A DNA stretch of 64,000 nucleotides from Aphidius gifuensis. Lineage: Eukaryota > Arthropoda > Insecta > Hymenoptera > Braconidae. The stretch is taken from the NCBI RefSeq assembly GCF_014905175.1, contig NC_057790.1:17758469-17822468 (forward strand), written 5' to 3'. Made by a program: the position numbers and the translations under genes. Below, piece by piece: positions 32,455-44,862 of the stretch; within the stretch, counting starts at the first letter, position 1; each line of letters starts with the position of its first letter. Under the pieces are notes generated by a model that had not been told where the DNA came from, searched no databases, and saw only the letters and a program-made list of their open reading frames with translations.

Positions 32455-35400
32455 AAAAAAAAATATAAATAATGAAGTGAATAAAGAAACATAACTTAGT
32501 AGTAGTAAGTTCTAAAATATATGAAATAACTCTTTGCTAGTTCTATGTTCCTGTTAAAATAGCAAATTTTTCTCAAAAAAAAAAATTATAAATAACAAAT
32601 TAATTAGGAAATTATACTTTAGAAGAGGTAAGCTCTAAAATATATGAAATACCTCTTTGCCAGTTCTATGTTCCTGTTAAAATAGCATGATTTTTTCGAG
32701 AAAAAAAAAATATATATAACAAATTAATTATGGAATTATAATTTAGAAGAGGTAAGTTCTAAAATATATGAAATACCTCTTTGCTAGTTCTATGTTCCTA
32801 TTAAAATAGCATGACTTTTTCAAAAAAAAAATATATAAATAACAAATTAATTAAGGAATTATAATTTAGAAGAGGTAAGCTCTAAAATATATAAAATACC
32901 TCTTTGCTAGTTCTATGTTCCTGTTAAAATAGCAAATTTTTTTCAAAAAAAAAAAATTATAAATAACAAATTAATTAGGGAATCATAACATAAAAGGAGT
33001 AAGCTCTGAAATATATGAAATACCTCTTTGCCAGTTCTATGTTCCTGTTAAAATAGCATGATTTTTTCAAAAAAAAAAAATATAAATAACAAATTAATTA
33101 GGGAATTATAATTTAGAAGAGGTAAGCTCTAAAATATATGAAATGACTCCTTGCTAGTTCTATGTTCCTGTTAAAATAACATGATTTTTTCAAAAAAAAA
33201 AAAATATAAATAACAAATTAATTAGGGAATTATAATTTAGAAGAGGTAAGCTCTAAAATATATGAAATGACTCCTTGCTAGTTCTATGTTCCTGTTAAAA
33301 TAGCATGATTTTTTCGAAAAAAAAAAAATATAAATAACAAATTAATTAAGGAATTATAATTTAGAAGAGGTAAGCTCTAAATTATATGAAATACCTCTTT
33401 GCTAGTTCTATGTTCCTGTTAAAATAGCATGATTTTTTCAAAAAAAAAAATTATAAATAACAAATTAATTAGGGAACTATAACATAGAAGGAGTAATTCT
33501 GAACTATATGAAATACCTCTTTGCTAGTTCTATGTTCCTGTTAAAATAGCAAATTTTTTTCAAAAAAAAAAAATTATAAATAACAAATTAATTAGGGAAC
33601 TATAACATAGGAAAAGTAACTCTGAACTATATGAAATACCTCTTTGCAGGTTTTATGTTCCTGTTAAAATAGCATGATTTAAAAAAAAAAAAAATATAAA
33701 TAACAAATTAATTAGGGAATTATAATTTAGAAGAGGTAAGCTCTAAAATATATGAAATACCTCTTTGCTAGTTCTGTGTTCCTGTTAAAATAGCATGATT
33801 TTTTCAAAAAAAAAAAATATAAATAACAAATTAATTATGGAATTATAATTTAGAAGAGGTAAGTTCTAAAATATATGAAATACCTCTTTGCTAGTTCTAT
33901 GTTCCTGTTAAAATAGCAAATTTTTTTGAAAAAAAAAATAAATTATAAATAACAAATTAATTAGGGAATCATAACATAAAAGGAGTAAGCTCTGAAATAT
34001 ATGGAATACCTTTTTGCTAGTTCTATGTTCCTGTTAAAATAGCATGATTTTTTCAAAAAAAAAAAATATAAATAACAAATTAATTAGGGAATTATAATTT
34101 AGAAGAGGTAAGCTCTAAAATATATGAAATACCTCTTTGCTAGTTCTATGTTCCTGTTAAAATAGCATGATTTTTTCGAAAAAAAAAAAATATAAATAAC
34201 AAATTAATTAAGGAATTATAATTTAGAAGAGGTAAGCTCTAAATTATATGAAATACCTCTTTGCTAGTTCTATGTTCCTGTTAAAATAGCATGACTTTTT
34301 CAAAAAAAAAATATATAAATAACAAATTAATTAAGGAATTATAATTTAGAAGAGGTAAGCTCTAAAATATATAAAATACCTCTTTGCTAGTTCTATGTTC
34401 CTGTTAAAATAGCAAATTTTTTTCAAAAAAAAAATAAATTATAAATAACAAATTAATTAGGGAATCATAACATAAAAGGAGTAAGCTCTGAAATATATAG
34501 AATACCTTTTTGCTAGTTCTATGTTCCTGTTAAAATAGCATGATTTTTTCAAAAAAAAAAAATATAAATAACAAATTAATTAGGGAATTATAATTTAGAA
34601 GAGGTAAGCTCTAAAATATATGAAATACCTCTTTGCTAGTTCTATGTTCCTGTTAAAATAGCATGATTTTTTCGAAAAAAAAAAAATATAAATAACAAAT
34701 TAATTAAGGAATTATAATTTAGAAGAGGTAAGCTCTAAATTATATGAAATACCTCTTTGCTAGTTCTATGTTCCTGTTAAAATAGCATGACTTTTCCAAA
34801 AAAAAAATATATAAATAACAAATTAATTAAGGAATTATAATTTAGAAGAGGTAAGCTCTAAAATATATAAAATACCTCTTTGCTAGTTCTATGTTCCTGT
34901 TAAAATAGCAAATTTTTTTCAAAAAAAAAAAATTATAAATAACAAATTAATTAGGGAATCATAACATAAAAGGAGTAAGCTCTGAAATATATGAAATACC
35001 TCTTTGCCAGTTCTATGTTCCTGTTAAAATAGCATGATTTAAAAAAAAAAAAAATATAAATAACAATTTAATTAGGGAATTATAATTTAGAAGAGGTGAG
35101 CTCTAAAATATATGAAATACCTCTTTGCTAGTTCTATGTTCCTGTTAAAATAGCATGATTTAAAGAAAAAAAAAAATGTAAATAACAAATTAATTAGGGA
35201 ATTATAATTTAGAAGAGGTAAGCTCTAAAATATATGAAATACCTCTTTGCTAGTTCTATGTTCCTGTTAAAATAGCATGATTTTTTCGAAAAAAAAAAAT
35301 ATAAATAACAAATTAATTAAGGAATTATAATTTAGAAGAGGTAAGCTCTAAATTATATGAAATACCTCTTTGCTAGTTCTATGTTCCTGTTAAAATAGCA

Positions 35401-37375
35401 AATTTTTTTCAAAAAAAAAAAATTATAAATAACAAATTAATTAGGGAACTATAACATAGGAAAAGTAACTCTGAACTATATGAAATACCTCTTTGCAGGT
35501 TTTATGTTCCTGTTAAAATAGCATGATTTAAAAAAAAAAAAAATATAAATAACAAATTAATTAGGGAATTATAATTTAGAAGAGGTAAGTTCTAAAATAT
35601 ATGAAATACCTCTTTGCTAGTTCTATGTTCCTGTTAAAATAGCATGATTTTTTCAAAAAAAAAAATATAAATAACAAATTAATTAGGGAATTATAATTTA
35701 GAAGAGGTAAGCTCTAAAATATATGAAATACCTCTTTGCTAGTTTTATGTTCCTGTTAAAATAGCAAACTTTTTTCGAAAATAAAAAATTATAAATAACA
35801 AATTAATTAGGGAACTATAACATAGAAGAAGTGATTCTGAACTATATGAAATACCTCTTTGCTTGTTCTATGTTCCTGTTCAAATAGCATGATTTTTTCG
35901 AAAAAAAAAAAAATATAAATAACAAATTAATTATGGAATTATAATTTAGAAGAGGTAAGTTCTAAAATATATGAAATACCTCTTTGCTAGTTCTATGTTC
36001 CTGTTAAAATAGCATGATTTTTTCAAAAAAAAAAAATATAAATAACAAATTAATTAGGGAATTATAATTTAGAAGAGGTAAGCTCTAAAATATATGAAAT
36101 ACCTCTTTGCTAGTTCTATGTTCCTATTAAAATAGCATGACTTTTTCAAAAAAAAAATATATAAATAACAAATTAATTAGGGAATTATAATTTAGAAGAG
36201 GTAAGCTCTAAAATATATGAAATACCTCTTTGCTAGTTCTATGTTCCTGTTAAAAAACTATTTTTTTTTTAAAAAAAAAAAATTATAAATAACAAATTAA
36301 TTAGGGAATTATAATTTAGAAAAGGTAAGCTTTAAAATATATGAAATACTTCTTTGCTAGTTCTATGTTCCTGTTAAAATGCTATATTTTTTTCGAAAAA
36401 AGAAAATATAAATAATGCATTTAATAGGGAAACATAACTTAGTAGTAGTAAGTTCTAAGATATATAAAATACTTCTTTGCTAGTTCTACGTTCCTGTTAA
36501 AATAGCATATTTTTTTCAAAAAAAAAAAATTATAAATAACAAATTAATTAGGGAATTATAATTTAGAAAAGGTAAGCTCTAAAATATATGAAATACCTCT
36601 TTGCTAGTTCTATGTTCCTGTTAAAATGCTATATTTTTTTCGAAAAAAAAAAATATAAATAATGCATTCAATAGGGAAACATAACTTAGTAGTAGTCAGT
36701 TCTAAAATATATGAAATACCTCTTTGCTAGTTCTATGTTCCTGTTAAAATGCTATATTTTTTTCGAAACAAAAAAATATAAATAATGCATTTAATAGGGA
36801 AACATAACTTAGTAGTAGTCAGTTCTAAAATATATGAAATATCTCTTTGCTAGTTCTATGTTCCTGTTAAAATAGCATGATTGTTTTAAAAAAAAAAATA
36901 TAAATAACAAATTAATTAGGGAATTATAATTTAGAATAGGTAAGCTCTAAAATATATGAAATACCTCTTTGCTAGTTCTATGTTCCTGTTAAAATAGCAT
37001 GATTTTTCCAAAAAAAAAAAATATAAATAACAAATTGATTATGGAATTATAATTTAGAAGAGGTAAGTTCTAAAATATATGAAATACCTTTTTGCTAGTT
37101 CTATGTTCCTGTTAAAATAGCATGATTTTTTCAAAAAAAAAATTATAATTAACAAATTAATTAGGGAATTATAATTTAGAAGAGGTAAGCTCTAAAATAT
37201 ATGAAATACCTCTTTGCTAGTTCTATGTTCTTGTTCAAATACTATATTTCTGTTAAAAATCTTTAATTTTTCAACTAAAATTTCATATCAATAATATTTT
37301 TATCAGGGAATTATAATTTAAAAGAGATCAGCTCAAAAATTTATGACATACTTCTTTGACAGTTATATGTTCTTA
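32455..37375. repeat. Satellite/minisatellite array, unit about 123 bp
   Basis: About 39-40 head-to-tail copies, spaced 121-124 bp when measured between successive TTCTATGTTCCTG motifs (32541, 32664, 32788, 32911 and on). Each unit reads GAAGAGGTAAGCTC, an ATATATGAAATACC block, CTCTTTGCTAGTTC, TATGTTCCTGTTAAAATAGC, then a T-run/A-run and AACAAATTAATTAGGGAATT. Length varies mainly in the T/A runs. Units at the two edges (near 32480 and 36420-36830) share a variant, AACTTAGTAGTAGT, unlike the centre. The last copies (37210-37375) are degenerate. The array lies between T2 members 9 and 10. Confidence 0.95.
33961..34950. repeat. Higher-order repeat: four-unit block, two tandem copies
   Basis: Within the satellite, four successive units carrying distinctive variants (GGAGTAAGCTCTG with CCTTTTTGC; TTTTTTCG; AAATTATATG; ATATATAAAATACC) recur in the same order at 33961-34456 and 34457-34950, about 495 bp each. 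A unit with the rare AACATAGGAAAAGTAACTC variant also occurs at both about 33600 and 35450. Confidence 0.85.
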
Positions 37376-38324
37376 TGACGAATCTGAACTTCTTATATGA
37401 AAATCAAAAAGGGATTATTTAGATTATTAGTCAATTATAAACTAAAATTCAGATATTCTTTTCCGAGATATATCTGTGGTGACATTATGGCTTCAACGTC
37501 ATTTACTACAATTCATTATTCAATACACATCAATGATGTAATAAGTGACGTTAAAATTTTAATTTGGAAGAGGTCAACTTTCGAATATCATTCTAAACTG
37601 ATCAACAGGTGAAAGTATAATTTAAATATAATTCAAATAGCAATTTAAATAATTAACAATAAGTGATAATAAATATTATAAACTATTCTCACATTGGTAT
37701 AGATTTTACACTGAATTTATGGATATAGATAACACTTTTTCTTCTTATCAATCTTTAAGGTAAATGATAAATTTCACTAAACTACTTATATTATCAATTC
37801 AATTTTCATTTTATTACTAAATTCCTATATGTTGTGATGAGTCTCTCTTAAAATTCATATGTAAACTGATGTAAAATATTATTTGATACCTGTGTTGAGT
37901 CGTTTGTCTAGGCTTAAAATTTGATAATAAAAAAGAAGGAGAAATTTCGACCAATTGAATAATAATGTTTTCGGGACTTTCCCTTGCTTGACCTTGTACA
38001 TAATATTACTCCAGACGTTAGTATGTTTTTCGATTGGTCCATTGATATATTTTTACAGGTGGGGATATTAATTATCACTGATATAACCCTTTGCTGTTCT
38101 CAGGTAAGTTTTTATATAATCGAAAATAAATATTTCCATGCAATATTAACTATATATTGAATAAAAAAAAAAATTATCTAAATAAAGCTTTTAATATGTT
38201 AATAATCTATTTATAATAATAAAATAGAAACCACATTATTTATTGAGTGATTTTTTATTTCGTTTTATTCTTAATTATATCAAATATTATTTGAGACAGA
38301 TTACAATTATTATTTTGTTTTTCT
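37376..38324. other. Unique spacer between satellite and T2 member 10
   Basis: Holds the 37575-37655 segment that is homologous to 20275-20346. The frame at 37397-37612 is not recognisable. No supported gene. Confidence 0.5.
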
Positions 38325-39575
38325 TTAAATGTATATGACTGAAGTATTAGACATGCAATTTGTTGGCCGTCTATTAACTCCAACATCATCACAATCAATC
38401 AAATTATTCAAAGATCCATCTAGACAAATTGAAACTTCCAGCAAGTATGATTTTTTTTTTCCCTGATTTAAAATACAAAATAAAAAATTCATGGTATTAC
38501 AAATTTATTACTCTGTTTTTATTATAGAGATAAAATAAAATAAATATTTTATTTATTATTTAATTCAAAGGTTATATATAAATTTTAAAAAATAATTTTT
38601 ACCTTGTCCATGAAGCAGGTAACACGACTACGTTTACCCAAAATATTATTAATTTTACTAAGAATACTTTCAATTTCATAACTCTTTCCTGGTTCAATAT
38701 TAGCATTTGTTAAAATTTTTTTAATATCATATTCATGAGCAAGATCAAGTCCTGTTTGAAAATATTTAAAAACTGAATTTAATTTTTTATGTTTAATTCC
38801 ACATGTACCATGTTTATCCCACTCATGTTTCCAAAAACTAAAATAATTGTCATCATCAATATTTCCATGTACATCAGTCCATTTTATTTTTAATTGATTT
38901 TCAATTGAAGAAATTTTATTGATATCAAATTTGACTGTAGATGGACAATAATTTGGTCCATCTTTTTTATAGAATGAAGGCCAGATTCCATGAATTGTCC
39001 AGTTATCATGAGGAGGAAGTGAACATAAATTTGATGGTGATTCTTTTTTCCATCTATTACAAACAGCTTTTGGCCATGATTGAGTATACACAATGGCATC
39101 GAAATCAGTCGATTTTTCATTATCATATAAACTGTAAAAAAAATATTTTTTAACATTATATTCTTAGTTGTCAAGGCTAAATTCAAGTCACAGTTCAAAG
39201 ATCAAATACACGATGAACATTCGTTCTTTTGTGTTATAAAAATACAATTAATTCAATGCTTATCATTTCTACAATTAAAAAATAATTAACTCTCGTCTTG
39301 AATTTTATTTAAAATAAAAAAATCTTCTTGTGAATATTTATTAAAATAAATAAAATGATAAAAACATTTATAAAACTTTAAATAATTCAATTCTACAGTT
39401 ATTAATTTTACAAATAATAATTACTCTTGTTGTTAATTTAAAAAAATAGCAAAGTTAAAATTAAATTAAAATTAAAATATATATTTACAGCTTACCTTTG
39501 AAACAAAATATAAAAAAAAATACCACATAATGATAAAATAATAAAAATAAGAAAAATAATTTTTTTAAATTCCAT
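38325..39575 (-). CDS. RNaseT2: RNase T2 family protein, array member 10
   Basis: Exons 39575-39496, 39131-38603 and 38462-38325 give 248 aa. The signal peptide is MEFKKIIFLIFIILSLCGIFF.... CAS I is WTIHGIWP (His about 74) and CAS II is FWKHEWDKHGTC. The C-terminal exon has SICLDG, DCDD and TNCMSN cysteines. The same exon phases as the rest of the family confirm common descent. It lies outside the duplicated blocks, on the far side of the satellite, and closes the array before the ABC transporter genes. Confidence 0.9.
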
Positions 39576-39927
39576 TATGTTAAATTAATATATAGAAAAC
39601 AAAAAAATTCGACACAGCAATGATGATATCTATCGAGCAACTAACATGTATAATTTATTTTTTATTAATATATTTGAGAAAAAAAAAAACTCCAACGATC
39701 ATTAGTTGACGAATTGATAATAAAAAAATTCTCCCATTTTTCTTGTTTGATTTTTTAATCTATATTTAAAAAAAAAATATCCACAAAATTAAATATTTTA
39801 TAGTCTATAAAAATTATTATTTACAAAAAATATAAGATAATAATGATATTATAAATTTAATAATTTTATTTTTTATAAAATAAATAGTATATTATAATAA
39901 TTATATTCTTATGGCAGTATATATTAA

Positions 39928-42900
39928 TTAATTTGAACTTAAGTGAGATTTAACAAGCCTTCCAACAAGATGTAGAGCTTGAAATGTTTTATTTGGCTGA
40001 ACTCGTTGTCGCAATAAATAATATGTCATTGCTCTAAGTAAGACTAGAATTGTCATCAACGCTCCAATATTGACCCAAAAATTACAATTTTCCATTCCTA
40101 AATGAAGTACAATAATAAATTACAATTAAATATACATGTCATTTAATCTTGATAATAATTAAAAATTTTTTAAACATACTCATGACTTTAAGAAGTTCAC
40201 GTGGATAATTATAGTGACAATATTCATCAATACAAGATAATTTTTCTCTGTTATAGCCATAAGTTGCTGTAATAAGTGCCTCAAAACCATACCTTAAATA
40301 ACTAAGATACATAATTATTTGACGATAAATTGGAAGTGGTGATGGATCTCCTATTCCTTGAATTGCTACGAGCATCAAAGGTACTGTTAATGCAGGTCCA
40401 AGAAACATACCATTCTAAGAAATAAATAAAACACAATATAATTTTAAGATTATCAATTTTTCCAAATTATTATTTATTTTACTTACAACAATGTTTAAAG
40501 AACTACCAATTGCAAAACCCATACTTTCACCAATAAATGCACAAACAATACAAGTACTAAAAAACATTGACACTCTATAAAGCTCAAGTGGTTGTTCAGA
40601 TAGTAAATAAACAATTGACAAATAAATAACAGCCAATATAATCTATAAATAAAAATAAATTGATAAATAAATTATTTAAAAAATTATAAATAAATAGATA
40701 AGTAAAATAATTAACCTGAGCAGGGATAGTTGACATAGTTAAGGCACAAAAATATGGACTTATGTCGTACCATCGATTAAAATGTTCTCGTTTAACCAGT
40801 TGTACTTTGGGTTAAAAAAATTATTTATTTAAAAGCTGGTTTTAAATATTTAATTAACAGCCATAAAACAGGTAACATGGATTATAAGCCAGTTAAAATA
40901 AAACCAATTTTTGAATCACAAAATTCAAATTTTAAAAATGTCAAATTGTTAATAATGACTTATAAATTAATATATTAATTTATCAATACATTCAATGCAA
41001 AAAAAAAATTTAATATAAACATATAAACTAACTCTGTCTCTGTAGAATTGCAGCATCATTCGTTTTAACAATATAAAAAATTGATGATGCCAAGGTATTT
41101 TATTAATACCTAAATTATTATCAATTTCAATTTCATGCTTGGGTGATCTTTCAATTGGAATTACTGGATATTTTAAATCAACTGAGTTAATCATTTTGTC
41201 AACATATTCAATTCCATATTCACCAGATGAAACTTCAAGAACTTTTAAATATATATATATAAATAATTAGTAAGTAAGTTATTATTTTATTCTATTATAA
41301 TTTTAAAATAATTACCAAAATCAGCAGGATTATAATGCTTTGGACAATCAATGCCAACATGATTTAAAAAAGGAACAAGTGAATTAACTGATCCACGATA
41401 AACACATTGTCCAGCTGCGACCATATAAACATGATGAAATTTTGAAAATATTTTTGCACTTGGTGTATGAATTGAACATATAACTGTTCTTCCTCCTTGT
41501 GCAACTCGTTGTAATAAATCTATACACTGAACTGATGATAATTCATCTAAACCACTGTTCAAAAAAAAATATTAATAAAACAAATTACCTGTGATCTATT
41601 GTCATTTAAATTGATAATTAATTATCAATATATAATTTATAATACGTCATTCAATAAACAAGTAAATACTTTATATAATAATTAGATTAAATTGACTTAC
41701 GTTGTTGGTTCATCGAGAAATATAACTGGAGGATTATTAACAAGCTCAAGAGCAATTGATAATCTTTTTCTTTCACCCCCTGATAATTTTTCCATCACTG
41801 TATTTTCAGCATTTGCCAGTCTTAAAGTTTCCAAGATTTTTTTAATCTAAAATCAATGTAAAAATATCATGTGTATTACTTTCAGTTTATATCATGTTTC
41901 ACTGTATAATTATTTGAATTTCACTTGAAATTTTATCGTGAAAGTTAAGAAAATAAGTAGATCTACTGCAAGATTCACACTATTTCTCATCATATATAAT
42001 TATAATATATTTATAATTTAGATTATAATAATAATATTAAATACTTTTTTTTTTTTTTTCATATTAAGAAATTAAATTAGTTTAAAATAAATAATTTTCA
42101 TATAAAAATATTTACCATAGCGTGTTTTATTAAATATGAAATATTATATCCAAGTTTAAGATCTGCAGCAAAATGCATTGCCTCAATGACTTTAAGTTTT
42201 GGCTGTAGTAAATCATCTTGCATTATGTAGCATGCCATTTTTTTAAAATATCTCATATCTCTTGGTTTTCCATTGACAGTGACAAGTCCACTAATTCCTT
42301 CATTTCTGAATACAAGTAAAATAAATTTATTAAAAAAAAAAAAAAAAAAAACAAATAAAATATAAATCTACTGATTATACAATTGTATCACATGAGTCAG
42401 TATTTTTTGTAATAATAAAATAATTAAAAAAAAAATAAATCATGATTTAATTTATTGTTATCAGAGAAATGTCCATGATGCTGCATGTTGAACCTTTGCT
42501 CAGCAAATTGGCCTTGGTTTTATTATAATTTATTTATTTTTTATGCGCATGTGATAGATAATATTAATTATTCATTTATCCTCAAAACATTAGACAGTTA
42601 AATTTTTTAATTATTATTGAAAATATAATTTAAACTTTGTTTTTCATTTATATATTTTTGTATCAACTACTGTTATATATATTTAAAATTATAAAACTTT
42701 ATCCGGTCAAATGTTAAGCTCTAAGTTCACGTATACATAAAGAATAATTTTTTGTTTTATTTTTTAATCAAATAGTAGTGTTTTAAAATAAAATATTTAC
42801 TTGTAGCCAGTAAGAATATTTAATAAAGATGACTTCCCACTCCCAGATGGTCCCATAATTGCCTATATAAAAAAAAATATTAACATTAACAGTTAATAAA

Positions 42901-44862
42901 CAAATAAAATAAATAAATAAAAAAAACAAACCGTGAGTTCATTTGATCTAAATTGTCCACTGACTCCTTTTAAAATTGCTTTGTTACCTGAAAAAAACAA
43001 AAAAATTTAAATTAATAATTATTCAACAATTTTAAATATTAATTTAAAACTAGAATATATAACAGCCTTGAAATTGATGATTAATTTAAACAAACGACAA
43101 AGAAGTATGAAAATAAAAAAAACATAAATTATCAATGGGACATTGAAAACAAAAAATGACTCAAATATACATGGACAAATTGAATAAACTTGTGATTCTA
43201 TATCAACAATTTATACTTTCATTGAAATCAACTAGCAATTGTGCTTCCAAAATTTTTTTATTATACTCAACAAAGGCCAAAATATATTTCTTTTAAAATT
43301 CAAATCGTGCTTGACATTCTCATTATTCTATTTTAAAAAATTAAAATAAAATTATTATTATTTTTATATTTTTGGATCTCAAGGTTTTTACTAACAATTA
43401 TCGACATGATATTTCATACAAGTAAATTTTTTTATCATATATTTATCATTTGTTTATTTATTTCGTCAAAAAAAATTTATTTGAATGAGTTTTTTTATTT
43501 TTATAAAGTACTTGTGTGTGTATGTAATTTTTTTTCGATGGGAAAAATCCAACTCACGTTGAATATACGTGGTTGAATTTAAAACTAGAATATCAATGAA
43601 GCCAAAAAAAAAAAAACAACAAATATAAAAAATAAATAAACAACTAAGTGCGTGACAGGTGTTGGCAATTCATTCCGATATAATATTGTTTAACACTGAG
43701 AAAAAAAACTTTCGTTTAACATTTTTTATATTTCTTTGAATAAAATTAAAAATTTAATTTTAAAAATGATAAAAATTATACACCGAACAAAAGAAACAAA
43801 TCAAATTTTCTATATATACATATATTTTCATAAAATTATTATAAATAACTCGTAAAAAATTTTGTTTTCAATAGTAATAATATTTATGAAGATTGTAAAA
43901 ATTTAACACTTGGTTTTGTTTATTATTAATAATGACATTAGTTGTTTCTTTTCAAATTGTAATATTAATTTTTTCAGAATTTACAAGAAGCACAAAGAGT
44001 CATCTACGTATTGAATTTGTTTTTTTTATTTGTTGTATTTTAATCAGACATTAAGTGATTAACGATAATAACTTTGCAAAAACTGAAGTTTTTTTTTTAT
44101 GTAATTTTTTATAATAATTATTAAAAAAAAAATATAGTCATGTCAAAATATTTTATAATTTAATAATTTTATTTTTCTAGCAATATAATTGTAATCAATG
44201 ATTACTAATCATTATTAGTATATAGACATAAATAATTATTTAACTATATAGTATAGTTATTGTGATTCATCAAATAGCTTGTTTTAATAATTTATCTTTG
44301 ATGGAATTTTTCATGATAATTTTAATTTTTTTTTAAATTAAAATACTAACTTGTATAAGATAATTACTTTTGCATAACAAACACTACTACTATTATTTTA
44401 ATACAAGTAAATTTAGCTCTTTTTTGACCTTTAAATTGTTTTATTATTGTTTTAAATTTGACAATATTTATAGTAGTTATTTAAATAATATCAAAATAAA
44501 AAAAAAAAATATTCAAGTTGAATGTTAAATTAGTATGTGAATAAATATATTCGTTTTATTTTTTTAACGTTAAAAAATTAACAATAAAAAATGTAATATA
44601 CTCTGTTGACAATTTATTTAATGATAATTTTTTTGTTCGGTTGAAATAAATGAATAATAATTTTTTTTTAAAGATAAAATTTGTGGAATTTAAAACAAAT
44701 GTGTGAAATTAAAAGAAATTAACACGTACCATTTTTTCCAGTTGGCACTGTGTATGTCAAATCAGTAAATTCGATATCAACTGGTGACATTTTCACCAAT
44801 CCTTGCCATGGTTCGTGGGATGTGTCATCCCCTTGTTTAATTTTTTCTTCATGCATTTCCAT
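39928..44862 (-). pseudogene. ABCG half-transporter (ABCG1/4-like), missing first membrane exon
   Basis: Readable exons: 44862-44730, 42987-42932, 42862-42801, 42305-42116, 41846-41701, 41554-41316, 41241-41033, then about 40804-40716, 40643-40487, 40414-40180 and 40097-39928. The nucleotide-binding domain is complete: Walker A GPSGSGKS, signature LSGGERKRLS, Walker B VIFLDEPTTGLD. The membrane part resumes at REHFNRWY and runs through YLSYLRYGFEA to the C-terminal TTYYLLRQ-like helix (YYLLRQRV). The exon that in the neighbouring gene encodes the first helices (169 bases) has no counterpart in 40805-41032. Joining the flanking exons shifts the frame, so a full-length product cannot be made as read. 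The NBD could still be translated. It may be a recent pseudogene, a truncated protein, or an assembly gap. Confidence 0.75.

Noticed and set aside
32455..37375. Regularly spaced repeats, considered as a CRISPR-like array
   Set aside because: The whole 123-bp unit is repeated with no unique spacers, in a spliced-gene eukaryotic context; it is a satellite.
37397..37612. 71-codon plus-strand frame after the satellite
   Set aside because: Runs into the 37575-37655 segment, which is non-coding flank in the other duplicate; no family content.
12859..39575. Idea that the T2 cluster is an integrated viral segment
   Set aside because: Introns, shared exon phases, host-like composition and flanking host genes fit an endogenous family; I see no viral replication or structural gene and no excision motif.
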